Below, one piece after another: positions 28,596-38,811 of a stretch of 64,000 nucleotides of DNA (position 1 is the stretch's first letter; each line of letters starts with the position of its first letter). A program made the translations under genes and the position numbers. Below the pieces are notes generated by a model. It saw only the letters and a list, made by a program, of their open reading frames with translations. It had not been told where the DNA came from and did not search any database. Origin of the DNA: Prostheceraeus crozeri. Its lineage: Eukaryota > Platyhelminthes > Polycladida > Euryleptidae. The stretch lies in NCBI GenBank assembly GCA_907163375.1, contig CAJQUW010006824.1, forward strand, positions 1 through 64,000. Direction: 5' to 3'.

Positions 28596-29388
28596 TGAAA
28601 TGCACAAAGCAACTACGAACAAAGACCTACTGACGTCATGCCATTGAGATGATATAGTTAAACAAAATGTATTCATTTAAACAAGATTCAAAATCAAACA
28701 GCTGATAAAGTGTAACATTAATAACTTGACATTAAATTGTAACAGAGTTTATTAATTTTGATCAAGTTATTTTCTCTCTTTAGGTTTAGAACATTAATGT
28801 ACCTACTTATGAACTTAGAAGAAAGTAACATGTAAATTGTTCCAAACTCACATCGTGGTAGTGAGTATTATACGTAAGAGAATAGCTAAAGTCTTTAATA
28901 AATTTCATAAACACAACTTCAAGTCTATTAATTTTGATCAAGTTATTTTCTATCTCTTAAGGTTTAGAACTTATTAATGTACCTACTTATGAACTTAGAA
29001 AAAAGTAACATATAAATTGTTCCAAACTCACTTTAGAATATTGATCAAGGTTTGAAAGAACGGAGCTGACGTCTTGCTAGGCAGGCTGATAATTCAAAAA
29101 TGAGTGAAGAACTGGCTTCAACACTTTCTTTATATATGAAATACACAAAGCAACTACGAACAAAGACCTATTGACGTCATGCCATTGAGATGATATAGTT
29201 AAACAAAATGTATTCATTTAAACAAGATTCAAAATCAAACAGCTGATAAAGTGTAACATTAATAACTTGACATTAAATTGTAACAGAGTTTATTAATTTT
29301 GATCAAGTTATTTTCTATCTCTTTAGGTTTAGAACATTAATGTACCTACTTATGAACTCAGAAGAAAGTAACATGTAAATTGTTCCAG
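28491..29388 (-). repeat. Tandem duplication of promoter plus leader exon (541-bp period)
   Basis: 28491-28847 and 29032-29388 are nearly identical, including the TATATAAA box (second copy 29129-29136), the TGACGTC words and the leader exon with its GTGAGT donor (second donor 29026-29031). The interval between them repeats shorter blocks also seen at 28381-28490. This gives two possible promoters that could both splice to 28178. Confidence 0.85.
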
Positions 29389-29429
29389 AGTGATAAATCT
29401 TAATAGAATTATCACCCAATCAAAATTTC

Positions 29430-29570
29430 GAATTTCGCGCACTTATCAAATGATCCATTTAAACAAACCATATGGTGAACACATGAGGCATCAGCTGAGG
29501 ATGTTTATGTGGTCATCGCATTTTGAAATTTTGCGCACTTATCAATTGCTGCATTAAAACAAGACTGTGG
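29430..29570. repeat. Diverged ~35-bp direct repeat
   Basis: GCGCACTTATCAA followed by a TTTAAAACAA-like tail occurs at about 29437 and 29533. No gene is seen between 29389 and 30515; the stretch is a patchwork of the repeats listed here. Confidence 0.6.
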
Positions 29571-29586
29571 AAGATATGCGCCTCTG

Positions 29587-29675
29587 GTTAGGGTTAGGGT
29601 TAGGTTAGGGTTAGGGTTAGGTTAGGGTTAGGGTTAGGTTAGGGTTAGGGTTAGGGTTAGGTCAGGGTTAGGGTT
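29587..29675 (+). repeat. Interstitial TTAGGG-type telomeric repeat
   Basis: About 90 bases consist of GGTTAGGGTTAGGG with alternating 6- and 5-base units (TTAGGG, TTAGG) and one TCAGGG. This is the animal telomere motif, located inside the Polinton near its right end. Confidence 0.9.
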
Positions 29676-29715
29676 CAGTTGAGAAGAAATAGTACCTATG
29701 GCGCTCGGAGCCCAT

Positions 29716-29766
29716 GGGTAAATAAATTTTCGAGTGCGCGTAGCGCACGAGAAAATTTATTTACCC
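29716..29766. repeat. Hairpin 1 with GTA triloop
   Basis: Two 24-base arms are complementary except for a tandem G-A/A-G mismatch. The top of the stem is GTGCGC-GTA-GCGCAC. Outer pairs run from GGGTAAATAAATTTTC. Loops of the GNA type closed by C-G are known to make very stable DNA hairpins. Confidence 0.9.
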
Positions 29767-29774
29767 TATAATCC

Positions 29775-29811
29775 GAAAAATTTCGAGGGCGCGAAGCGCC
29801 CGAGAAATTTT
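29775..29811. repeat. Hairpin 2 with GAA triloop
   Basis: AAATTTCGAGGGCGC-GAA-GCGCCCGAGAAATTT has the same plan as the preceding hairpin (GNA loop, tandem G-A mismatches, A/T-rich lower stem) but a different stem sequence (GGGCGC instead of GTGCGC). A C14 tract follows at 29815-29828. Confidence 0.9.
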
Positions 29812-29844
29812 GAGGCCCCCCCCCCCCCGCGGCGCGTCGTGTAT

Positions 29845-29887
29845 GAAGTGTATGAAGGTCAAAGGTCAAAGGTCAGGTCAGGTCAAG
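29845..29887 (+). repeat. AGGTCA direct repeats
   Basis: AGGTCAAAGGTCAAAGGTCA is followed by GGTCAGGTCAAGG. Three AGGTCA half-sites spaced by one base match the DR1 pattern bound by nuclear receptors of the RXR/HNF4 type. It may simply be a simple-sequence repeat. Confidence 0.75.
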
Positions 29888-30029
29888 GTTGAGGGTAAAA
29901 GTGTTAAGTATTGTGATAATTTTGAGTTGTAAACTTTAAGTTTGGAACTTGGTCAAAATCTGGAAAATCAGTCATTTTTCGAGAAAAACTTGGAAATTTT
30001 CCATTTGCATACACGTGCATACAACATGG

Positions 30030-30335
30030 ATTTTTTAAGCAAATGGGTGCATACCTTATATCATTGGAAAGCTCTTTTCATTGTGATTCCAATGGTGTAT
30101 TGTATGCATCATGTATGATACCTTCCTGACGAGCTACATGCGTTTGAAAACTAGATTGATTTTGCAAAATTTTAAAAAGTCAATTTTTTTCCATCGTTTG
30201 TCTATCTTCAAGGCTGTCATACAGCAAGTTTTTTTGAGGAAGTGGGTGCATACCGTATATCATTCGAAAGCTCTTTTCATTCTCATTCTAATGGTGTATT
30301 GTATGCACTACGTATGACAATTTCCAGGGGAACTA
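30030..30335 (+). repeat. Diverged ~196-bp-spaced direct repeat
   Basis: GTGGGTGCATACCGTATATC-like blocks at about 30045 and 30241 share AAAGCTCTTTTCATT and AATGGTGTATTGTATGCA. The two copies differ at scattered positions. It is non-coding. Confidence 0.8.
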
Positions 30336-30515
30336 CATGTCGTTCCATCCTCATATGTAAGTAGATGTTATTTCAAAACTTTAATCCCAACTTCCACTCA
30401 AATCTTGGAGGCAATACTCCTTTGAAAAGAAATCAAAACACCAATTTTGTACTCATAATAACATTGATATTTTGAAGATTACAAAAAAGCGTTACGATAC
30501 AGAAAGCTAGAGAGT

Positions 30516-30857
30516 CTACAAATTGTCCAAGATCGGGAACGGTGGTATCTTCCGCAGGTCCACTTGCAGACTGACCTTCGTCTTTCGCGGCGCATCGGGA
30601 CATCGCCTCGGAGTTTCTGATTCAATAAAGGAGAACTCTATCAAGTTCTTTAGCTTCTCGTCGTCAGGTTCAAGTCTCAACTTCAGCCGCTTTGTGTGCA
30701 CTCTTTCTGGAGCGTTCCACACCTTAACACTAATGCGTGCTTCTATCGGTGGTGTTGTCTGATCTTCGCTGACATGTGAGTCAACCAAATCGAATATGTT
30801 CGATGTCGATCCCTCGGTTGGAACAGGCGATTGAGGTGGTGTGTTGGGGCCTACCAT
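30516..30857 (-). CDS. Small Polinton accessory protein (113 aa)
   Basis: The first ATG of the frame is at 30857 (MVGPNTPPQSPVPTEGSTSN), 61 bases downstream of a minus-strand TATATAAG box (30925-30918). The N-terminus is Pro/Ser-rich and disordered. The rest is mixed charged with RISVKVWNAPERVHTKRLK, which may form beta strands. No family is recognised. It is divergent to the gene at 31043 and shares a ~185-bp bidirectional promoter with it. Confidence 0.55.
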   Translation of the reverse strand: MVGPNTPPQSPVPTEGSTSNIFDLVDSHVSEDQTTPPIEARISVKVWNAPERVHTKRLKLRLEPDDEKLKNLIEFSFIESETPRRCPDAPRKTKVSLQVDLRKIPPFPILDNL

Positions 30858-30917
30858 TTTGACTATCTCTTTCAATTTCACAACAACTTCAGGATTGGAA
30901 TTGGTACAATTTCAGGA

Positions 30918-30995
30918 CTTATATACTTTCTAAACAAAGGAATTCCCAACAGCCAATCAGAATTGTTCTAATTCTCCCTCCTTTGGCTATATAAG
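30918..30995. promoter_or_regulatory. Bidirectional promoter with two TATATAAG boxes
   Basis: A minus-strand TATATAAG (30925-30918) serves the gene starting at 30857, and a plus-strand GGCTATATAAG (30985-30995) serves the gene at 31043. CCAAT lies between them at 30952-30956. Confidence 0.75.
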
Positions 30996-31042
30996 ACGTG
31001 GGATAGTTCCAATTGTTATCTGTTCTAATCCTCACTACTACC

Positions 31043-31420
31043 ATGGCAGGAAGCTCAAACAACATTATCTTATCGGGGAACACAACGGAACCCATTGAAG
31101 GTGGTAAACTCGATACGGTGATTCGAGAAATAAAAGATAAGTCCAGGAGTGGTGAGATATTCTTCTCTGGTACCTCCTCTGGGATATTCCTCATTGGTGG
31201 AAAACTGGATACGGTTATGAGACTATCATGTGGTTGTGAAGTATACTTGTGGAGAGTACTTGTAGTGACGGCCCTGCAACTTCGGAGCAGTCAGCCAGTC
31301 GTTTGCCCCGTCCACATGAAGGAGCATGACTACTCAAATAACACTGCTTTCCATCAGTGGGGAGAGGGCTTTCTCTCTGAGATGGTCATCATGTACCCTA
31401 ACGTATTTTCGCATATTTAA
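31043..31420 (+). CDS. Small Polinton accessory protein with internal repeat (125 aa)
   Basis: The ATG in ACCATGG is 48 bases after the plus-strand TATATAAG box. The protein begins MAGSSNNIILSGNTTEPIEG. The unit GGKLDTV occurs twice (GGKLDTVIREI and GGKLDTVMRLS) about 32 residues apart. The second half has several Cys and His residues (CGCEVYLW; CPVHMKEHD). The family is unknown. It lies just inside the right TIR, the mirror position of the IAP-like gene, where accessory genes would be expected. Confidence 0.55.
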   Translation: MAGSSNNIILSGNTTEPIEGGKLDTVIREIKDKSRSGEIFFSGTSSGIFLIGGKLDTVMRLSCGCEVYLWRVLVVTALQLRSSQPVVCPVHMKEHDYSNNTAFHQWGEGFLSEMVIMYPNVFSHI

Positions 31421-31494
31421 TTAAACATACATAGTAAATGTTGTCTTTTTCACTTTGTAAACTATTATGGAATTTGGGGAATCATATTATCAAT

Positions 31495-32269
31495 ATTTGA
31501 CAAAAGAACACAAAATAGAAATGAAGGATTCAATGGTCACAATGGACACAATGGTCACAATTGTCTCAATCGAACACAAACCATAATGATAATAATAAAC
31601 AATTCTCCATGCATATAATATATATATATAGATAGATAGCCTTCAACATAATCATTCAAAAAAAATAACAAGTTCAGCATTAGAACATCTGCGTACTCAT
31701 CCTCAATACAATTAGAACATTATGTATTCATCCTCAATACAATTAGAACATCTGCGTACTCATCCTCAACACAATTACAACATTATGTATTCATCCTCAA
31801 TACAATTAGAACATTACGTACTCATCCTCAACACAATTAGAACATTATGTATTCATCCTCAATACAATTAGAACATTATGTATTCATCCTCAATACAATT
31901 AGAACATTATGTATTCATCCTCAATACAATTAGAACATTACGTACTCATCCTCAACACAATTAGAATATTACCTACTCATACTCAACACAATTACAGCAA
32001 TCCTCAACGTTTCAATCCTCACACTTTGCCATTCATGTTCAAATTAACAACTCTAGAACATTTAAATGTACCTAACCGAACTCACATCATCAACACATTA
32101 CACTATTCTCTTCACAAATAACACAAAACAGTACACTTGTGTTCGCAATCAACACTTCAAATAACAGACGACTACAACCACAAGATCAAGTTTAAAAACA
32201 AATCGGTACATTAGGTTCAAATTCAAAATGTACTGATCCTGGGACAGTGTGAGCCCTTTTAATACTACT
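31495..32269 (-). repeat. Polinton right terminal inverted repeat
   Basis: Reverse complement of 11019-11797 with only a few differences. It carries the mirrored minisatellite (31670-31995) and ends CCCTTTTAATACTACT, followed by the TTTGAT duplication at 32270-32275. Confidence 0.95.
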
Positions 32270-32275
32270 TTTGAT

Positions 32276-33249
32276 AGTTTTGTCGCCTTTGATAAATTGA
32301 GAATATATGACAACACGTTCGCAGAAGATTGCATTTTTCATTATAATTCAGATTTGGTGACAAGTCGAGTATGAAGGTTAATTTTAGTGAAACATGTATC
32401 TTTGAAACAATGAGTTAACATGCAGCACTGTTTTACGGTGTGTATCTCGGTCGCAGACTCGTCATTATTTTTAAATGCTTCACTAAGGTCTCTCAAAGCA
32501 TAAGTCGGAGAGCTTTTACAAAGAGAAGAGGAGACTGCGGGAAATTGGTAGTCACAATCCATCATTGGGATGAAATACGATCACAATGTACGTAGAGAAA
32601 GTCGTTGATTAGTTGGAGAACCAAATCAAGACTATACACGGTGTAGATGATGATCACACGATATGCGATGAAGTGAGAATGAAATGCGGGAGTTAGGTAG
32701 CAAACCCATCGTACCATGTAGCTCTTGCAGAGCCAAAAACTTGAATCTATAAAATTCCTTTTGTTGTGATCAGTACACGAGAGGCGAATGGCGGACAGTG
32801 GACACAGGATATTGACAATTCACACCGTGGGACTCTTCAGTTTCTCTGCAGATGATGCGATGATGCGCGGAGTGCACCGAAAGTTTTCGGAATAATTGAA
32901 TTTGTTTTTTTCTTGCCAACATCAGTCCTCAGGGATTTCCTCTGACATAAGCAATGCATCATGCAATCCCATATTTTCAACAATGCCTTTGTTTAGATGG
33001 TGACGGATTTTCCAAGAACATGTAGCAAAGGAAAGTATGGCTAACGAGTCTCAAATTTGCAAAAAAACAAATTTCGACACTGATTTTAATTTAATGACAG
33101 AATGGAAAGGGAGCTTTATTTAAAATCCAAATCTGAATTTTGATAAGATGAATTGACTAAAACATAAATTTTGGGAAAGTGTTAAGCAGATCTGAAATAA
33201 ATTCTATTTTTTTATCATGCGATAGTATTTCAGCGTTATGAACAAGGTT
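32276..33249. other. Right flank of the Polinton, no clear gene
   Basis: One open frame, 32341-32565 minus (74 aa, MMDCDYQFPAVSSSLCKSSP), has no recognisable motif and might be an exon of a host gene. Nothing else is supported here. Confidence 0.3.
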
Positions 33250-33257
33250 ATTTTTAG

Positions 33258-34143
33258 CAGTGGCGGGCGTTGCGATAAGTAAAGCGATAAAGCTTTAGCT
33301 AAAAATGTATCGCTTATCGCTGTAAAGACCCTAAAATTTCATCGCTCAAATTTACCGATTTATAGAAAGCAAAAAGCCTTTTGTTAACATTATTTTTTTA
33401 TTTACTGTTTTAATCAAAAATTTTAAAGCATTCTATTATTAGTTTCATTTTTCATTTCACGTGAGTCGGTAGACAGAATTTGCTCATATCGGCGAGTGTG
33501 GAGTTTAAAAACTTCAATTGAAATGGTCTCGTAGACTGTATTGAACTGTTTTATGACCTATTAAGTGAAGATAAAAGTAAAGTATTTTGCCTATTGAGTG
33601 AAGACAAAAGATATGAGATATATTTTTCAATTTGACACAAGACTAGGCCTGACTTTACACAAGAAGAGTAGGCGTATGCATAATCCTTTGGGAAAATAAT
33701 AGAAAACCCTTTACTAAAAGACAGTGTTTGTGATGTGCTGTGACAGTTTTGTTGATTTTTGTATTGTTGTAAAGTAACAGAATGTTAATTTCGAGTCTTT
33801 CAGTATTTTTATCTTATTCAATATTGCATGTACATGTATATGGTGTTTTAAGTGTAAAAAAAGAGGTTTTAAGTACACATAAGTAACAAAATAGAGCACC
33901 CTATTTTTGAATTTATCGCAGGATTTATCGCTTACTCCTTAATTTTGCAAGTCCAAATTTACCGTTATTGGACGTAGCGGGAAAATGTTTCGTTTGATCG
34001 TTATCGCTTTTTTTGGAAGTCCAAGTTTATCGCTTTATCGCTATTGGACTTAGCGGAAAAATTGATCGCTTTGTCGTTATCGGACTTGGTGGAAAAATTT
34101 ATCGTTGTCGCTTTATCGGAAAATTTATCGCTGCCGACCACTG
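33258..34143. mobile_element. Non-autonomous hAT element (886 bp)
   Basis: It begins CAGTGGCGGGC and ends GCCGACCACTG, with the 8-bp duplication ATTTTTAG at 33250-33257 and 34144-34151. Both ends are filled with TATCGCTT/AAGCGATA words, probable transposase-binding repeats. There is no transposase gene. The open frame inside (33714-33899) is not coding. Confidence 0.88.
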
Positions 34144-34151
34144 ATTTTTAG

Positions 34152-35261
34152 GTTATGACAAACAGCATTTTAATTTTAACAAATATGTAGAAATATCGAT
34201 GGCTTAGGAAGCGAAACTCTTAAAGAAATAGTACACACCTGTAGTCAGGTTTTTACAATACAAACAAGAATGCAGCTCAAACAAAAATAATTATAAAATT
34301 GATGTCGTAGAATTTGATCCAGAATCCAGATGAAGCAAATTTGATGGTGTGAGAGGCTATCTATATCAAGAAGCACAAACCGCAAATGAATTAAAAAGCT
34401 GAAATTTAAGAACTTAATGACTTTTTATATCTGTGAGTCTACCTATCTCATACATTTCTGCATTCACTTTCTATGTTTCTATATTCTTTTTTGTGTTTTG
34501 TCTCTGCGACCACATATTTGTAAAAATTTGGATGTTGTTTATCATAATCTGAAGATTCCAGCGTGATACTGATCTTCCTGCTGATTTTTTCTCTCCTTTT
34601 ATCTTCACTTAAAATAGTACTAAAGCCATTATCTGTGACCTAAACCGGTATCTCAATTAGCTTTGTTGCAGATATAGTAAACTTACATTGCTCATGAATT
34701 TAAATTCATAATTTGAATATGTCAACTTATATTAATGTTTGTTGAATTTTCAAGCACTGTATTATTGCAAAAAGGGAAAGACGATGGAGCATCGTAATTT
34801 TACGAGCTGAGAAATAGTAGCAATAGTGTCGTAAGCCTTCGTGTTTGACTGTGAAAAGGCAAGGCGTAGCTTTGAAGAATAGTTTGAAAGGCAGGCGCCG
34901 GAGCCTTTCCAAACATAATGTTTTGTTTATTCAAAAAAATTCTTATCTTTTCGTTGAAGACAAGGTGGTGCATTCTCCTACGGTCACATGTTGGGCTATG
35001 GTCTCACCACGTTTCGGCGTTGTTTACCAATACCTGATACTACAACACTTCATACATTACTTCATACTACTGCATGGTGAACGCAATGAACACATTATCA
35101 TGAATTTTGTTATCCCCTCTTTTAACGGAAAAAAACGTCAATAATTTTTAAATTTTGAGCTGATTTTGTTGAATAGTTTCTTTTTGTAATATGTGCTCTG
35201 AAGATAACGACGCTTAGTCGTTGAAATATATTGGCTTGCAATAAAAATAATTACAACAACA
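34152..35261. other. No gene; possible retroelement 3' end
   Basis: AT-rich sequence with short open frames only. Near 35190-35245, AACGACGCTTAGTCGTT (a hairpin) followed by GAAATATATTGGCTTGCAAT and AATAAAAATAATT resembles the 3' end of a LINE- or Penelope-type element. It is weakly supported. Confidence 0.35.
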
Positions 35262-35743
35262 TTACTTCAACTTTCCAATTTTGAATATGAATTTGAATGA
35301 AGGCCCTTTTGCTACAAAGCAAGAAAATGTGGAGCGAAGAGATGCGATCACTGATTTTGATGAACCATCTTTTAATCGGAAAGCAAATGGATAGCACGAG
35401 CACGTGTAGTAGTCAATAACTGTAAGCAGAATAGAGCCTCCAAATAAGTCGGACGGTCCCGTCAGATCAATGGATATCTTTTCGAATGGATGCGAAGCTG
35501 TAATGGTATCTGTTGGTGCTCGTTTGGTCACTTTTTGATGTTTGAGCATGATGGACAACACTTTATGAAGTCTTCTACATCTTGCGACATTCCTTCACAC
35601 CAAGCATATGATCTGATGACCTCCTTAGTCTTCTGAATTCCTGAATGACTTCTATGTGACTGTTGTAGGATAGTATGCCGTAAGGTAGCTGCTATGTACG
35701 TTATATACGAGAACCACGCAATATATCTGTTAATCCATTGCAT
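35262..35743 (-). pseudogene. Ty3/Gypsy integrase fragments
   Basis: The frame 35743-35528 has the zinc-binding start (HRSHSGIQKTKEVIRSYAWC, then CCPSCSNIKK). The frame 35561-35262 has the core start (PFEKISIDLTGPSDLFGGS, then VIDYYTC). The two overlap in different frames, so a frameshift separates them. The catalytic core is incomplete at 35262. Confidence 0.8.
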
Positions 35744-35939
35744 TCGTTTGTAGAAAATTCATTTTTATGCATAAACAATTTTGAGACTATATTGCGGTAT
35801 GACTTGTGCCAAACAGATGTAATCGCGCAGATCAGATTCTTGCTAAGTGGATATGTACTAGTTTCCTCAGCAACTTGACGAAGATTCAGGGGACTTTTAG
35901 TAAGTGTAAAACACATTATACTCAGGATTTCCTTCGGGA

Positions 35940-36260
35940 TGACTATTATATAGTTGCTCCGCAACGTCCACAGTACTCTAAAAAGTTCAGTGTACCTACA
36001 TGTAAGTCCGCCATGTGAAAAAAATTGCTGTCTTCTTTCAATGATACGGCTTGTGAATGCTGGGATAGACCATAGCCTTCAACCAGCTTTGTGCTTGTGT
36101 TACTGTTACTGCAAGACTATAATTTATGAATTTTGTTTTCTTGTTTTTCTTGTTATAATTTCATTCTGAGTATATTTCGTGTCCATTTTCTGGTCTTCGC
36201 CTCACGATTTCCAAAATTGAGGCTTGTGATTTCAAATAAACGTATTATTATTATTATATG
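35940..36260 (+). mobile_element. Inserted retroelement 3' tail with (ATT)n end
   Basis: Sequence unlike the surrounding retroelement ends in AAATAAACGTATTATTATTA, a typical microsatellite 3' end of a plus-strand LINE or SINE. The 5' limit is uncertain. Confidence 0.4.
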
Positions 36261-36365
36261 AGATCGGATCGCGTGACAATCCATTCGGAACAGAGTTATA
36301 CTTGCCAGGAATAAATTCAATTGTAAAGTGAAAAGGTTGCAGAGATAACATCCACCTTTGAATCC

Positions 36366-37560
36366 TCAGAGAGAGAGAGAGAGAGAGAGAGAATCTATAG
36401 ATCTCCAAAAGAATGAAAGTAATGACAGTGGTAGGTCAGTGGTAGCTTTAAATTTTTGACCGATGAGCAACGAACGGAACCGGTGTGTACCAAAAACCAA
36501 TGCAAGAAATTCTCGTTCTATCTGTGAGTAACGCCATTCTGTTGGATTAAGTTTTCTGATAGCACATGCAGCTAACCTTCCATTTTGAATTATTACGGCG
36601 CCTGATCCTCGTGGACTAGCGTCTACCGACAGTGCTACCGAAATTGTCGCCAGTGATTTATTGTCAAAATAGGCCAATGTTATTTGCTCAGCGAGCAAAC
36701 TTCGTATTTCTTTGAATGCACGTATAGCGTTTTGGTCCCAAACAAATGGCTTGTTTTTGAGCATATTCCACAATGGTTTAGTAATCGATGAGTAGTTTGG
36801 CACAAACCTTTGTCCAATGTATGTTGCCATACCCAAAAAGGATCGTAGTTCATCTGATGTGCATGGTCGAGGCACATTTGATAATGCTAACACCTTTTCC
36901 GGCGATGGTGATATGCCATTTGAAGACAAAATTGATGCCCCATAAACTCCAATTTTGATGCACCAATTTCAGATTTTGATTTATTCAGTTTTAAACCACT
37001 CTTATTAAATCGACCAAGGACGCTTTTCAATCGCTTGTCATGCTCTTCTTTGCTATTACCAAATATAAGTACGTTATCTTGATAGCAAATGACTACAGGT
37101 AGACCTGTCATAAGTTCTGATATTGCTTGATGATATACGCACTTGCTGATGAAATGCCAAAAAGGAATTATTTGAAAACAAAATCGCTCCCATGGCGAAC
37201 TGAATGTAAGTAAATGTTGGCTGTCTTTATGAACTGGAATCTGGTGGTATCCAGAAGCGCAGAGAAAACCTTCGCATATGCCAGCGTAGGCAACATGTCA
37301 TATAAACGTGGAATTTGGTAATTCTGTCGTCGAACTGAGTTTTAGATTTCTAAAATCCACAACTATCCTGATATCTCCCTACTTCTTCTTTGTTATGAGA
37401 AGAGGAGAACACCAATCTGTCGGTTCACTTATTGGTCTTGTAACATTAATAGTGTGTCTTTTCAAGTTCACGTTTTACCTGTTCAAGCATGGCAGGTGGC
37501 AGACGTCCAGCTGGAATATTTCTTGGATTAACGTCGTCTTTGAGAGCGATTTTGTACTCG
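36366..37560 (-). pseudogene. Ty3/Gypsy reverse transcriptase and RNase H, broken
   Basis: 37560-37440 reads YKIALKDDVNPRNIPAGRLP, the RT start. 37111-36887 has VICYQDNVLIFG, where the usual YxDD is YQDN, and LEFMGHQF. 36929-36366 has the connection (RSFLGMATYIGQRF) and RNase H with SVDASPRGSGAVI and EREFLALVFG. The end runs into a (GA)n tract at 36370-36392. Several frameshifts and the Asp-to-Asn change mark it as dead. Confidence 0.82.
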
Positions 37561-37579
37561 AAACCATTATTCAAGTATC

Positions 37580-38025
37580 CTATTCCAGCGAATAATTGAT
37601 ACTTCGAACTTGAACTAATTCGTCTACCATACCCAAACTTCTTGACAAAGGTAAATTGAATAGAGGTAGAGTTTTTGTATCATTTGGCTCTTTTAATTTA
37701 ACAACAGTAAATTTCGCATTAACTGATGTGCCTCTATACGAAACCGTACACTTCCTCATACCAACCACGTGTCTGTCGTATTGACTCCAAGCTTGTACAC
37801 GGGCAGTAGACGGTTGAATTACTGCTGGAATGCCTAAATGTGAAGCCAAAATATTTAGATCTGTACCGGTATCAATGAGAATATTCACATCATGGCTGTT
37901 GATGCAAACATTTCCCAACGTTTCACGATTATGTGAGGATGCAAAAATTTTGTAAGAGTCAGTATCACTTTCAGTGTCTTGAGGGCATTCAGACGTTGTC
38001 TGCATTACTTTCTTTGACTTGCACA
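37580..38025 (-). pseudogene. Retroelement aspartic protease region
   Basis: VNILIDTGTDLNILASHLG carries the DTG active site of retroviral-type proteases. VVGMRKCTVSYRGTSVNAKF and NLPLSRSLGMVDEL are the following strands. The frame begins immediately next to the hAT insertion at 38034. Confidence 0.75.
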
Positions 38026-38033
38026 TCTTAGAC

Positions 38034-38811
38034 CAGGGGTGCGCAACCTTTTACATTTTCCGGCCACCATTTCGAAGACCGAAAGAATCACCGCCGCACT
38101 TAATATTTGTGCAAACAACTAGGTCAATAGCCAATCCTTTTTATATTCCACCACTCAAATTAGCTTTCCCTGATGAATGACGCACTGAAAATCGCATAAA
38201 GGCCTACTTCGTAAAGAATGATTTAGCAAGTTAGCCCATATACGACCGACGGTCATTTTTGATTCGAAAGGATTCTAAGCTTAAGGTGTTATTAGCACTT
38301 GAAAAGTTGAAAGCATGTTTTTGTAAAGGCAACCGAAGGAGAAAACACTTCACTAAGCTACTGTAATAATTCATAAAGGAATCACGAGCCATACAAAATT
38401 CATTCATTTATTCATCACAGGGCCGGTGATCTAGCAGGCATCCTTATTCAGGTCATGGATTTGAAGCTTACACGCACAAACAATTCGAGCAAACTTCAGT
38501 TGCCCCTTTTGTTTCTTTTAGCTGATGACTGTAGCCATGAATGCACGTGAATGTAACTTCCCTAAAATATTCTATTCATGAGTTATCGAACTGCTTGAAC
38601 TTCATCGCGACTGCGGGCGCGCATTTTTCCAAACACTATGGGCATAAAGGTTTTCGACAGTGCTACTATAGTAACGATTGTTTTTCGATTGCCTTGAACT
38701 CCAGAAATATTTGCAATATACATGTACAATATTCTTTTTTCATTTAGGCCTACTTCTAATTGTCACGGCCACACTTTGCCTCTGCAACGGCCGCAGGTTG
38801 CGCACCCCTGG
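38034..38811. mobile_element. Non-autonomous hAT element (778 bp) in the retroelement
   Basis: It begins CAGGGGTGCGCAACCT and ends AGGTTGCGCACCCCTGG, with the duplication TCTTAGAC at 38026-38033 and 38812-38819. CAGGGGTG ends are typical of hAT elements. There is no transposase. It split the zinc knuckle of the retroelement between CSKLGH and SKMCKSK. Confidence 0.9.

Larger units (their letters stand above)
11019..32269. mobile_element. Complete Polinton/Maverick element (21,251 bp)
   Basis: The ends are AGTAGTATTAAAAGGGCTCA and its inverse, and they begin the ~775-bp terminal inverted repeats. The element is flanked by TTTGAT on both sides. Inside lie the hallmark genes: integrase, packaging ATPase, protein-primed DNA polymerase B, adenain-type protease and double-jelly-roll capsid candidate. 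The structural and integration genes read rightward (12464-21129); the polymerase and transcription-type genes read leftward (21273-28175). All core genes are open without stops. With the nearly identical TIRs and exact target duplication, this suggests a recent and possibly functional insertion. Such elements can in principle form virions. Confidence 0.97.

Noticed and set aside
29587-29675. True chromosome end
   Set aside because: Only about 90 bases, interstitial, with the Polinton continuing on both sides.
35701-36018. Open frames between RNase H and integrase
   Set aside because: No retroelement motif, and an inserted 3' tail with (ATT)n overlaps this place. Not enough to call a gene.
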